Source: Streptomyces atratus (GTDB lineage: Bacteria > Actinomycetota > Actinomycetes > Streptomycetales > Streptomycetaceae). From it: a DNA stretch of 64,000 bases. Below the pieces are notes generated by a model. It was not told the DNA's origin and made no database searches. It saw only the letters and a list, made by a program, of their open reading frames with translations. The number at the start of each line of letters is the position of its first letter. Positions within the stretch are counted from its first letter, which is position 1. The DNA lies in NCBI RefSeq assembly GCF_014648655.1, contig NZ_BMRN01000002.1, forward strand, positions 310,001 through 374,000. The letters are read 5' to 3'. A program made the translations under genes and the position numbers. This document shows, in pieces, positions 23,957 through 32,431 of the stretch.

Positions 23957-24924
23957 CCCGGCACCTCCGACGCCCGGTTCTGGATCCGGCCGAGATAGCG
24001 CACCAGCACCATCGTGACCAGGTAGACCGCGGCCCAGAGCGTGATCATGTAGCTGATCCCGAACGAGTAGCGCTGGAAGCGGATCGCCTCCAGATAGGCC
24101 CGAATCTGGAGCACCATCGTCGAGTCGCCGGGGCCGCCCTCGGTCAGCGCGTAGATGATGTCGAAGACCTTCAGCGAGTCCATGAACCGGAAGATCACGG
24201 CCACCAGGACGTACGGCCAGAGCATCGGCAGGGTCAGGCGCCGGAAGGTGAACCACCAGCCCGCCCCGTCGACCGCCGCCGCCTCGAACGGCGAGACGGG
24301 CAGCGAGCGCAGACCGGCCAGCGCGAGGATCGCGACGAACGGTGTGTAGACCCACACGTCCACGGCGATCGACGACAGCAGGGCGCCCGTCGGGGTGTCC
24401 GTCCACTGCACACCGCCGAGGCCGAACGGTTCCAGGAGATGGTTGATGACGCCGACGGACGGCTGGAGCATCAGCTTCCACATGATCGCGGCGATCACCG
24501 GCGCGATCATCAGCGGCAGGATCAGGATCTTCTCCAGCACCCGGCCCACGAAGCTCGCCCGGTGCAGCAGCAGGGCCACGGCCACCCCGAGCACCGTCTC
24601 GACGGCCGCAGCGCCGACCGCGTACGCCACCGTCACCCGCGCCGAGTCCCAGAACGAGGACTGGGCGAAGATCCGCCGGTAGTTCTCGATGCCCACCAGG
24701 TCCGGCTGCGGTTTGCTCGCCGCGAAGTCGAACACCGTGTAGTAGAGGCCGAGCCCGAACGGATAGAGGATGCCGCCGGTCAGCAGCAGTGCGGGCACGA
24801 TCAGCAGATACGGCCGCAGCGAGCGGCGCCATGCCGGTACCGCCCGCACCGCCCGCTTCCCGGCCCCCGTGCCGGAGGCCGCCCCGTGGCCGGCCTCCGG
24901 CACGGGCGACGCGCGTCCTGACAT
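23953..24924 (-). CDS. ABC sugar permease (MalF/UgpA type)
   Basis: A 323-residue membrane subunit with a ~30-residue cytoplasmic N-terminus (Gly/Ala-rich) and six hydrophobic segments. The EAA loop reads FEAAAVDGAGWW. It lies four bases from the binding-protein stop, inside the same operon. It pairs with the next permease to form the translocation path. Confidence 0.93.
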   Translation of the reverse strand: MSGRASPVPEAGHGAASGTGAGKRAVRAVPAWRRSLRPYLLIVPALLLTGGILYPFGLGLYYTVFDFAASKPQPDLVGIENYRRIFAQSSFWDSARVTVAYAVGAAAVETVLGVAVALLLHRASFVGRVLEKILILPLMIAPVIAAIMWKLMLQPSVGVINHLLEPFGLGGVQWTDTPTGALLSSIAVDVWVYTPFVAILALAGLRSLPVSPFEAAAVDGAGWWFTFRRLTLPMLWPYVLVAVIFRFMDSLKVFDIIYALTEGGPGDSTMVLQIRAYLEAIRFQRYSFGISYMITLWAAVYLVTMVLVRYLGRIQNRASEVPG

Positions 24925-24927
24925 CGG

Positions 24928-26355
24928 TCAGCCGACCTTCGACGCCAGATCGCCGGCCAGCGAGTTCAGTACGGAGGAGGCGTTCTTCCCGCCGTAGATC
25001 TCCTGGAGCGCGGCGGCCCAGCTGGTCGTCGCGTCGAAGAACTGCTCCTGCGGGGTGAACTGGATCTCCGTCCGGTCGACGACCGTCTCGAACGTCTCGA
25101 TGAAGCCGGGGATGGCCCGCATCCTGTCCTTGTACGCGGGGTCCTGGCTGACCGACTTGCGTACCGGGTCGATGTGGTTGTACTCGATCGCGCCCTTGCG
25201 CAGATGTTCCTTGCCGGTCGCCCACTGGAGGAACAGCCAGGCCGCGGACTTGTTGCGGCTCCTGGCGCTCATGCCGAGCGACCAGATCCACATGTTCGTG
25301 GCGAGCGAACCGTCGGGGCCCTTGGGGCCGGGGTGGAAGGCGATCTTCCCGGACGCCGGAGAGGCCCCCTTCACCGCCTGGAAGTAGGCGGCGGTGTCCG
25401 CGTCGAAGAGCATTCCCGCCTTCTTCGCGCCGAGGTCGCTGGAGCACTGGTACCAGGTGTACGAGGTCCAGGACGGCGGCCCGCCCTTCTTGACCATCTC
25501 CGCCCAGTCCCGGGTGAACGCGATCGCCTCCGGGGAGTTCATCGCGGGCTTCACCTTCCCGCTCTCGACGGTGAAGTCCTTCAGCCCGTTGCGGGCGTAC
25601 ATCGTCATGAAGCCCGGGTGGATCGTCGCCCAGCTGCGCGAGCCGCGCACCGCGACCCCGTACATCCCGTCGAAGCCCGCCCCCGGCGCCCGGCGGGTGA
25701 TCGCCCCGGCGACCTCGCGCAGCTCGTCGAAGGTCTCGGCGGGCTTCAGGCCGAGCTTCCTGAACACCTCGGTGTTGTACGCGACGACATTGGTCTCCCA
25801 GCCCCACGGCAGCGCGTACTGCCCGCCCTGCCCGAGCGGGGCGCCCGCCTTCAGCGACCACTGGTCCGCAGAGAGGAGATTGGGGAAGAAGTCCGCTTGG
25901 TCCCATTCGGCCCCGGTCGCCGAGGAGTTGCGCATCCACGGGCCGAGATCCTCCAGCCAGCCCGGCGGCCCGTACTGCCACACCATGTATGCGCCGAGCA
26001 TGAACACGTCGTAGGAGGCGCGTCCGCTGGAGAGGTCGACGGTGAGCTTGTCGAAGTAGTTGTCCTCGGGGAAGACGTCGTACTCGACCTTGATGCCGGT
26101 CTTCTCGGTGAACGCCTTCAGATCGGCGATCAGGGCATCGGTGTACGGATGCTTGTTGAGCAGCGCCTTGACCGTCCTGCCCTTGGCCCGCTTCCAGTCG
26201 AAGGAGCCGGTGACATCGTCGGCCGCGGAGCCGCCGCCCTTGCTGTTGTCACTGCCGAAGCCCGCGCCGCAGGCGGTGAGCAGCGGGGTGGCGGACGCGG
26301 CCGCCGCCGCGCCGATGGCGAGGAACCGTCGCCGGTCGTGCGCGTGCATGTCCAT
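24928..26355 (-). CDS. extracellular solute-binding lipoprotein, family 1 (sugar/polyol)
   Basis: A 475-residue binding protein. The N-terminus DRRRFLAIGAAAAA followed by LLTAC is a twin-arginine-like signal with a lipobox, so it is probably a Tat-exported lipoprotein. The mature part is a type-1 periplasmic-binding fold (FDKLTVDLSSGRA, WGWETNVVAYNTEVF). The ATG at 26355 has GGAGGT six bases upstream; a longer frame from 26406 is less likely. It is the first gene of the operon and decides the transporter's specificity, which is not readable from sequence. Confidence 0.92.
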   Translation of the reverse strand: MDMHAHDRRRFLAIGAAAAASATPLLTACGAGFGSDNSKGGGSAADDVTGSFDWKRAKGRTVKALLNKHPYTDALIADLKAFTEKTGIKVEYDVFPEDNYFDKLTVDLSSGRASYDVFMLGAYMVWQYGPPGWLEDLGPWMRNSSATGAEWDQADFFPNLLSADQWSLKAGAPLGQGGQYALPWGWETNVVAYNTEVFRKLGLKPAETFDELREVAGAITRRAPGAGFDGMYGVAVRGSRSWATIHPGFMTMYARNGLKDFTVESGKVKPAMNSPEAIAFTRDWAEMVKKGGPPSWTSYTWYQCSSDLGAKKAGMLFDADTAAYFQAVKGASPASGKIAFHPGPKGPDGSLATNMWIWSLGMSARSRNKSAAWLFLQWATGKEHLRKGAIEYNHIDPVRKSVSQDPAYKDRMRAIPGFIETFETVVDRTEIQFTPQEQFFDATTSWAAALQEIYGGKNASSVLNSLAGDLASKVG

Positions 26356-26438
26356 CCGTGACCTCCACGGTCCGGCCGGAGATGAGTTGGGGCGGTGCCC
26401 ATTCACACGTTGAGTCGACTGGTTAACAGAGCTTGGAA

Positions 26439-26478
26439 CAACGGAAGTTGGCCGTCAATCCCTCGCGCAACGGAAATT
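26439..26478. promoter_or_regulatory. direct repeats CAACGGAARTT, candidate DeoR operator
   Basis: CAACGGAAGTT (26439-26449) and CAACGGAAATT (26468-26478) are 29 bp apart start to start, nearly three helical turns, in the 160-bp divergent promoter region between the binding protein and the second FGGY kinase. DeoR-family proteins often bind such direct repeats. Confidence 0.55.
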
Positions 26479-26515
26479 CTCGGTGCAGAGTGAGAAGTTC
26501 ACAGAGAGGGCCGAT

Positions 26516-27943
26516 ATGTGGATGGGCATCGATCTCGGCACGCAGAGCGTCCGTGCGGTGGTGGCAGGAGACCGCGGCGAGATACTCGGCAGCGGCTCCG
26601 CCCCGCTCGCGGGCAGACGCGACGGTGTACGGCATGAGCAGCGGCCCCTCGATTGGTGGACGGCCGTGTGCGCGGCCAGCCGCCAGGCGCTGCGCGACTG
26701 CCCCGCACCGCGTGCGCTAGCCGTCTGTGCCACCTCCGGCACCGTTCTGCTCGGCGACCGGGCCGGCCGGCCGCTGACCCCGGGAGTGATGTACGACGAC
26801 GGGCGCGCCGTGACCGAGGCGGCCAGGGCCCGGACCCCGCCCAGCTGGGCGCTGCCCAGGGTGATGTGGCTGCTGCGGGAGTACGGGGGAGGGGCGGGCG
26901 AGGCCGTACGGGTCATGCATCAGGCCGATCTGGTCCTGGCGCGGCTCGCCGGAACCCCTCTGCCCACCGACTCCAGCCACGCCCTGAAGACCGGCTACGA
27001 CCTGGAGCGGGACGACTGGCCGCGGCGGAGATTCGGCAAGCTGGGCCTGCCCGACGGTCTGTTCCCGGACGTGGTGCGGCCGGGAACACGGATCGGTGAG
27101 GTGGGCCGGGCGGCGGCCGAGGAGACCGGGATTCCGGCGGGCACGCTCCTGGTGGCCGGGATGACGGACGGGTGCGCGGCGCAGATCGCCTCCGGTGCGC
27201 TCACCGTGGGCTCCTGGAATTCGGTGCTCGGTACGACGCTGGTCCTGAAGGGGGTCACCTCGTCGCCGGTCGTGGACCGGGCCGGGGTGGTCTACAGCCA
27301 CCGTGCTCCGGACGGGAGCTGGCTGCCGGGTGGGGCCTCGGGGGTCGGCGGCGGGGCACTGACCACCGCCTTCCCGGACGCGGACCCGGCCCGCATGGAC
27401 GCGCTGGCCCGCGCGCACGAGCCGGCCCGTGTGGTGGCGTATCCGCTGGTGGCCACGGGTGAACGCTTCCCCTTCGTCGCGCCGCAGGCCACCGGGTTCC
27501 TGCTCGGCGAGCCCGCCTCCGACGCCGAGCACTGGGTGGCCCTGCTGACCGGGGTGGGCCTGGCCGAACGGCTCTGCCTCGACTACCTCGACCTGCTCGG
27601 CGCCCCGCTGCACGGCAGGCTCACCTTCACCGGTGGCGCGGTCCGCAGCGGCTACTGGAGCCGGCTGCGCGCCGACATCCTGGGCCGGTCCGTGTACATC
27701 CCCCAGTACAGCGAACCCGCGCTCGGCATGGCCGTCCTCGCCGCGTACGGGGCGCCGGCCACGACCACGCTGCAGGAGGCGGCGAGCCGGATGGTACGAC
27801 TGCGGCACGTACTGCGCCCCGACCCGGCGCGTACCGCGCGATACACCGAGCCGTACCTCACGCTGGTGGACGAACTGGAGCGACGCGGCTGGCTCCCCGG
27901 CCCGGTCGCCGCACACGCCCGTACTCGAACGGAGAGACCATGA
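26516..27943 (+). CDS. second FGGY-family carbohydrate kinase
   Basis: A 475-residue sugar kinase, divergent from the importer. The N-terminal loop is MGIDLGTQSVRAVV, the substrate region is VMYDDGRAVTEAA, and the C-terminal adenosine motif is LTFTGGAVRSGYWSRLRADI. It is clearly different from the kinase at 17680, so the two may act on different intermediates. The ATG at 26516 follows AGAGAGGG. It is coupled by ATGA to the histidine phosphatase gene. Confidence 0.9.
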   Translation: MWMGIDLGTQSVRAVVAGDRGEILGSGSAPLAGRRDGVRHEQRPLDWWTAVCAASRQALRDCPAPRALAVCATSGTVLLGDRAGRPLTPGVMYDDGRAVTEAARARTPPSWALPRVMWLLREYGGGAGEAVRVMHQADLVLARLAGTPLPTDSSHALKTGYDLERDDWPRRRFGKLGLPDGLFPDVVRPGTRIGEVGRAAAEETGIPAGTLLVAGMTDGCAAQIASGALTVGSWNSVLGTTLVLKGVTSSPVVDRAGVVYSHRAPDGSWLPGGASGVGGGALTTAFPDADPARMDALARAHEPARVVAYPLVATGERFPFVAPQATGFLLGEPASDAEHWVALLTGVGLAERLCLDYLDLLGAPLHGRLTFTGGAVRSGYWSRLRADILGRSVYIPQYSEPALGMAVLAAYGAPATTTLQEAASRMVRLRHVLRPDPARTARYTEPYLTLVDELERRGWLPGPVAAHARTRTERP

Positions 27944-28575
27944 CAGCCCGTCCGAGCGCCACCCTGCTGCTCGCCCGCCACGGTCAGACCGTCTGGCATG
28001 CGGAGAACCGCTATGCCGGGGTCAGTGACATCGCCCTCACCGACGAAGGACGCCGCCAGGCCGGGCAGCTGGGTGAGTGGGCGGTCCGGCACCCGGTCGA
28101 CGCGATCTGGACGTCGACGCTCACGCGCGCGATCGAGACGGCAGAGCCCGCGTGCTGGGCGCTCGGTCTCGTCCCCCGGCGCGAACACGACCTGCGCGAA
28201 TGCGATTTCGGTGAGGTGGAGGGGCGCACCCTTGCTCAGTTCGCGTCCGAGCACCCGGAGCGGGCCCGGGAGTACCGCGCCGACCCGGTGACCCACCCCT
28301 TCCCCGGTGCTGAGGACCCCCGGTCGGCGGCGGCCCGCGGGGCGATGGCGCTGCGCCGGATCGCGGACGGGCACCCGGGGCAGCGGGTGCTCGTCGTTGC
28401 GCACAACACACTGCTGCGGCTCGTGCTGTGCGAACTGCTGTCGATTCCGCTGGGCGCCTACCGCCGGGTCTTCCCGCGGTTGCGGAACACGGCCCTGAGC
28501 GAGGTGCGGATCGGGGAGGAGGGCGGTGCGCTGCTCTCGCTCAATGTGCCGTGCGCACCGGACGTCAGCCCTTGA
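27940..28575 (+). CDS. histidine phosphatase family protein (phosphoglycerate-mutase-like)
   Basis: A 211-residue phosphatase with catalytic RHG at 13-15 (LLARHGQTVWH), the glutamate in RECDFGEVEGR and the second His in VVAHNTLLRLV. Such enzymes dephosphorylate sugar phosphates or act as mutases. Coupling to the FGGY kinase suggests it removes or interconverts a phosphorylated intermediate, perhaps to relieve sugar-phosphate stress. Its end overlaps the convergent permease gene by 11 bases. Confidence 0.9.
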   Translation: MTARPSATLLLARHGQTVWHAENRYAGVSDIALTDEGRRQAGQLGEWAVRHPVDAIWTSTLTRAIETAEPACWALGLVPRREHDLRECDFGEVEGRTLAQFASEHPERAREYRADPVTHPFPGAEDPRSAAARGAMALRRIADGHPGQRVLVVAHNTLLRLVLCELLSIPLGAYRRVFPRLRNTALSEVRIGEEGGALLSLNVPCAPDVSP

Positions 28576-29986
28576 CGGCCACGGACCGCCGCTGCCGTAC
28601 GACACCGATGGCCGCCAGTACGACGGTCAGGGCGCCGGACGCCACCAACTGGTCACGGGTGTCCGGCTCGCGCAGCATCAGGACGAAGATGCCGAGCATG
28701 GCCAGGAGCGCCACCACCGTCAGGACCGGGAAGAGCCACATCCGTACGACGAGCTTCTCCGGGGCCTCGCGCTCCAGCCGGTCGCGAAGGACCACCTGAG
28801 AGAGGGCGATGAAGATCCAGACGACGAGGATCACCGCGCCGATCATGTTGAGCAGCCACGGGAAGACGTCGTCGGGGCGCCAGTAGCTGAGCAGCACGCA
28901 CAGGAAGCCGAACACGGACGAGACCAGGACGGCCGTGCGCGGGACGCCCGAGGAGATCCTGCCGAGCCGCTTCGGGCCCTGGCCACGGGCGACCAGCGAA
29001 CAGGCCATGCGCGAGGCGCCGTAGATGTTGGCGTTCATCGCGGAGAGCAGGGCGACCAGGATGACCACGTTCATGATCTCCGCGGCGCCGCTGATGCCGA
29101 GGTGGTCCAGGGCCGCGTAGAACGGGCCGACCTCCACGACCTTCGGGTCGTCCCACGGGACCAGCGTGACGATGACCGCCATCGAGCCGACGTAGAAGAG
29201 CGCGATCCGCCACATCGCCGTGCGCACGGCCTTGGCGACACCCTGCACCGGGTTCTCGGACTCGGCCGCTGCGATGGTGACGGTCTCCAGACCGCCGTAC
29301 GCGAAGACGGAGGCGAGCAGTCCGATCACCAGGCCCTCGGCGCCGTTCGGCATGAAGCCGCCCTCGCCCTTGAGGTTGGTGGTGCCGGGGGCGTCCGTGC
29401 CCGGCAGTACACCGAGGATCGCCAGCACACCCAGGACCAGGAAGAGCGTGATCGCCACGACCTTGAGGGCGGCGAACCAGAACTCGAACTCGCCGAACTT
29501 CTTCACCGAGGCCAGGTTCGTGCCCAGGAAGACCACCATGAACAGCGCGACCCAGGCCCACTCCGGCGTACCGGGCAGCCAGCCGGTGACGATCTTCGCC
29601 GCGCCGATGCCTTCCAGGCCGACGGCAACACAGAGCAGCACCCAGAACGCCCATCCCACGGTGAACCCCGCCCACGGCCCTATCGCCCGCTCCGCATGGA
29701 CGGAGAAGGAACCGGAGGCCGGGTTCGCGGCCGACATCTCGCCGAGCATCCGCATCACGAGCATGACCAGCAGCCCGGAGACGGCGTACGCGATGACGAT
29801 CGACGGGCCCGCGGCGGCGATACCCGCGCCCGAGCCGACGAAGAGTCCGGCGCCGATGACACCGCCGAGGGCGATCATCGAAAGATGGCGCTGCTTGAGC
29901 CCGTGGGTGAGCGCCGAATCGGTCTTGGCGTCGGAGACGGCGACCGGGGAGCCGTCGGTGGGGGGAGACGCGGAATTCCGGGACAT
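28565..29986 (-). CDS. amino acid permease, APC family (paralogue 1)
   Basis: A 473-residue transporter with about twelve membrane segments. The APC signature GGVIGAGLFVGSGAGIAAAGP is split across TM1 (quoted in part: GAGLFVGSGAGI). It belongs to the AAT subfamily (GabP/CycA/AroP type), so it imports an amino acid or GABA by proton symport. The ATG at 29986 is used; a TTG six bases upstream is an alternative and neither has a strong ribosome site. It shares its opening and many loops with the permease at 32426, so they are paralogues. Confidence 0.9.
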   Translation of the reverse strand: MSRNSASPPTDGSPVAVSDAKTDSALTHGLKQRHLSMIALGGVIGAGLFVGSGAGIAAAGPSIVIAYAVSGLLVMLVMRMLGEMSAANPASGSFSVHAERAIGPWAGFTVGWAFWVLLCVAVGLEGIGAAKIVTGWLPGTPEWAWVALFMVVFLGTNLASVKKFGEFEFWFAALKVVAITLFLVLGVLAILGVLPGTDAPGTTNLKGEGGFMPNGAEGLVIGLLASVFAYGGLETVTIAAAESENPVQGVAKAVRTAMWRIALFYVGSMAVIVTLVPWDDPKVVEVGPFYAALDHLGISGAAEIMNVVILVALLSAMNANIYGASRMACSLVARGQGPKRLGRISSGVPRTAVLVSSVFGFLCVLLSYWRPDDVFPWLLNMIGAVILVVWIFIALSQVVLRDRLEREAPEKLVVRMWLFPVLTVVALLAMLGIFVLMLREPDTRDQLVASGALTVVLAAIGVVRQRRSVAVKG

Positions 29987-30183
29987 GGACAAGCTCTGTT
30001 CGGTAGGTGAGACGTGGGGGGACGTGCGCGCACAGTCTGAGCGCGCACCCCGTTCACAGGGAACCGCTGTCCGCTATACGGGCACGATGCTCACACAAGG
30101 TGCACACCCGGGCACGGGGCGACGGCCGGTGCGGTCGCCGGCCTGACCCCAGGAGGGTGCTGGACGGTTTTTGGCAGGAACCT

Positions 30184-30209
30184 ACAGTCTCTCCCGACAG
30201 TCTCTCCCG
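30184..30209. repeat. tandem 13-bp repeat ACAGTCTCTCCCG x2
   Basis: Two exact copies, back to back, in the non-coding region between the permease and bioY genes. It may be a duplicated activator site or simple slippage. Confidence 0.7.
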
Positions 30210-30340
30210 GCAAAAATATGAGCAGTTCCGCACCCACCTCAGTGACGAGCATCACGCCATCACGTGATTGTGCAAGCCCCTTTGTGTGAACCCCACCAAT
30301 GCCTCAACCACCGCTTTGTGGGCCACTGATGGTGATCGAG

Positions 30341-30360
30341 CGTTAACCCTTGGGCTAACG
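30341..30360. promoter_or_regulatory. 20-bp near-palindrome upstream of bioY
   Basis: CGTTAACCCT-TGGGCTAACG matches on 8 of 10 symmetric positions and ends 45 bases before the bioY ATG. Biotin genes in actinobacteria are controlled by BioQ-type TetR repressors whose half-sites contain GTTAA/GTTAC, so this is a reasonable biotin-responsive operator candidate. Confidence 0.6.
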
Positions 30361-30405
30361 TCAGCCTCAGTCTGTCCCCACCTGCCCTCACCCCGCGGAG
30401 TCCCG

Positions 30406-31002
30406 ATGAGTACTGCTGCCGCCGCCCCTGCCCGTACCGGAGCGGTCCTCGCCGACCTGCTGCCCGCCGCCAGGCACCGTTACGCCGTCGACACGGCGCT
30501 GGTCCTCGGTGGCGCCGCGCTCACCGGTATCGCCGCCCAGATCGCCGTCCCGGTCCCCGGCTCCCCGGTCCCGGTCACCGGCCAGACGTTCGCCGCGCTC
30601 CTCGTCGGCACCGCGCTGGGCGCCCGCCGCGGCTTCCTCTCCCTCGCCGTGTACGCGCTCGTCGGCATGGCGGGCATGCCCTGGTTCTCCGAGGGCACCT
30701 CCGGCATGGGCTTCCCCTCGTTCGGCTACGTCCTGGGCATGCTGCTGGCCGCTACCGTGGTCGGCGGCCTCGCCCGCCGCGGCGGCGACCGCTCCGTGCT
30801 GCGCACCGCGGGCACGATGGTGCTCGGCTCCGCGATCATCTACGCGGTCGGCGTCCCGTACCTGGCGCTGTCCACCGGCATGTCGGCGAGCGCCGCGATC
30901 GCGGCCGGCCTGGTGCCGTTCCTGCTCGGCGACGCGCTGAAGGCGGCACTGGCGATGGGCGCGCTGCCCGCTTCCTGGAAGCTCATCGGCCGTCGCGGCT
31001 GA
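30406..31002 (+). CDS. bioY: biotin transporter BioY (ECF S-component)
   Basis: A 198-residue membrane protein with about six helices. The BioY signature is visible as PVPVTGQTFAALLVG (~50-64) and LGARRGFLSLAVYALVGMAG. It binds biotin and either works with ECF-type ATPases encoded elsewhere or alone at low rate. The ATG at 30406 follows GCGGAG; a longer upstream frame would cross the operator and is rejected. No bioMN partner is adjacent. The end overlaps the convergent oxidoreductase gene by 20 bases. Confidence 0.93.
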   Translation: MSTAAAAPARTGAVLADLLPAARHRYAVDTALVLGGAALTGIAAQIAVPVPGSPVPVTGQTFAALLVGTALGARRGFLSLAVYALVGMAGMPWFSEGTSGMGFPSFGYVLGMLLAATVVGGLARRGGDRSVLRTAGTMVLGSAIIYAVGVPYLALSTGMSASAAIAAGLVPFLLGDALKAALAMGALPASWKLIGRRG

Positions 31003-32353
31003 TGCCGTAGCTCCCTCCGAAGAGGCTCGCCGGGTCGTGACGCGACACCAGACCGGCGAGCCTCTTCCGTGTCCGCGCCTCGTGGAAGCCGTCGGTGCGG
31101 TCCCCGCCGCCGAAGGAGAAGTTCAGTGAACGGCCCAGGGCGAGCGGGGCGAGCACAGCGGCCACCTCCGCGTACAGGGCCCGTACCGACGCCACATCCG
31201 TGCCGTCGAGCGGCGACAGCAGCCGCAGCAGGAATCCGGCCTCGCGGTAGGGCACCGCGTTGTCGACGGCGGGCCGTACGGCCAGCGCGCCGCCCAGGTG
31301 GTTGAGCTGGACCACAGTCATCATCGGCGCCTTCGGCCCGGTCAGCTCCAGCGTGCGCACGGCACGCTCCGCGTCCAGATCTCCGAGCACCACGCTGTCG
31401 CCGTAGTAGGCGTGCGGGAACGGCGGGTCGCTGTGAATGGTGTGGCTGTCGGTGTACGGCATCTCCCGCAGCGAGTCCGCGAGTGCGGGCCCGACCTCCC
31501 GAAGCGGCGCGACCAGGCGCTCGCCCTCCGCCGGGCTGCCCGTGTACGCGACCCGCACCGAGACCACATACCGGCCGCGCATCGGCTCCGGCATCTGCGG
31601 GACGTCGGGGAACCGCAGGGCGGACAGCGATGACGTCAGTGCGTCGGGGACGGTCCGGGTCCACTCCAGATAGCGGTGGATCACCTCGGCGGCCGTCACG
31701 CCGTCCCGGTCCCCATCTCCGTCGCGGCCTCCGCCTCCGCCTCCGTCGAAGGCGATGGAGCCGCCGTACAGCCGCCCGGCCTCGACCAGCCCGATCTCCA
31801 TTCCGGTCACGACACCGAGCCGGTGCCCGCCGCCGCGCAGCGCCCAGAAGAGATCGGGCTCGCTGTCCGGGGAGACATGGCGCAGTACGCCGTCGGCGGT
31901 CACCACGTCGAGTGCGCGCACATGGTCGGCGGCGTACCCGAACTCCCTGGCCAGTACGCCCAGACCGCCGCCGAGGGTGTAGGAGACGGCGCCGACACCC
32001 GGGGAGGAGCCGTTCAGCGGGGCGAGTCCGTGCGGTGCGGCGGCCTCGATGACCCGGCCCCAGGTGACGCCCGCGCCGATCCGGGCCGTGCGGTGCACCG
32101 GGTCGACCTCGACGGAGTCCATCCGGCGGGTGCTGATCAGTACCCCGCCCTCGACGGCCCCGGGCAGCCCGTGGCCGGTGGCGTGGACGTGGACCGGGAG
32201 GCCGCGCCCGGCGGCGTCGGCCACGGCGGTCCGTACGTCATCGGCGTGGGCGGCCTCGACGACGAGGTCGGGACGGATGGCGAAACCGGTCTGAAAGCCG
32301 GTCTCGAAATCGGCCGGGACATCGGCCGGGACATCGGCAGGGGCACAAGACAT
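30983..32353 (-). CDS. FAD-linked oxidoreductase (PCMH/BBE type)
   Basis: A 456-residue flavoprotein. The FAD-binding PP-loop region is VHVHATGHGLPGAV (~54-67) with the usual flavin-linking His area; VGAVSYTLGGGLGVLAREFG follows at ~120-139, and the C-terminal berberine-bridge element contains FGGSYG (substrate-side strand usually with an Asn). At the usual second flavin-linking Cys position there is a Val, so any covalent link would be through His only. Such enzymes oxidise alcohols, sugars or polyketide intermediates. The N-terminus has a PADVPADVPAD repeat. The ribosome site is buried in a 12-bp hairpin (32357-32402). Confidence 0.88.
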   Translation of the reverse strand: MSCAPADVPADVPADFETGFQTGFAIRPDLVVEAAHADDVRTAVADAAGRGLPVHVHATGHGLPGAVEGGVLISTRRMDSVEVDPVHRTARIGAGVTWGRVIEAAAPHGLAPLNGSSPGVGAVSYTLGGGLGVLAREFGYAADHVRALDVVTADGVLRHVSPDSEPDLFWALRGGGHRLGVVTGMEIGLVEAGRLYGGSIAFDGGGGGGRDGDGDRDGVTAAEVIHRYLEWTRTVPDALTSSLSALRFPDVPQMPEPMRGRYVVSVRVAYTGSPAEGERLVAPLREVGPALADSLREMPYTDSHTIHSDPPFPHAYYGDSVVLGDLDAERAVRTLELTGPKAPMMTVVQLNHLGGALAVRPAVDNAVPYREAGFLLRLLSPLDGTDVASVRALYAEVAAVLAPLALGRSLNFSFGGGDRTDGFHEARTRKRLAGLVSRHDPASLFGGSYGISRDGR

Positions 32354-32356
32354 GAG

Positions 32357-32402
32357 AAGGCTCTCCGTTCGCTCGCTCGGTGGCGTTGCGACGGAGAGCC
32401 TT
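32357..32402 (-). promoter_or_regulatory. hairpin burying the oxidoreductase ribosome-binding site
   Basis: ACGGAGAGCCTT (next to the ATG, on the minus strand, containing GGAGAG) pairs perfectly over 12 bp with AAGGCTCTCCGT; the loop is 22 bases. The stem ends three bases from the ATG at 32353. If formed, it would hide the Shine-Dalgarno sequence, so translation would need melting or an upstream ribosome. Confidence 0.65.
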
Positions 32403-32410
32403 CCCGGTAA

Positions 32411-32431
32411 ACCTGACATCTGCCGTCAGGT
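32411..32431 (-). terminator. stem-loop at end of permease gene
   Basis: ACCTGAC-7 nt-GTCAGGT, a perfect 7-bp stem, spans the permease stop codon. It is weak for a terminator but lies next to the larger hairpin. Confidence 0.4.

Larger units (their letters stand above)
29987..30405. other. divergent promoter region between permease and bioY
   Basis: No gene is supported. It contains a tandem 13-bp repeat (30184-30209), a 10-bp palindrome ATCACGTGAT (30259-30268) and a 20-bp near-palindrome (30341-30360) that is well placed to control bioY. Confidence 0.6.

Noticed and set aside
28526..30010. 494-codon open frame opposite the amino acid permease
   Set aside because: Asp/Glu/Arg/His-rich composition with no hydrophobic core; shadow of the permease.
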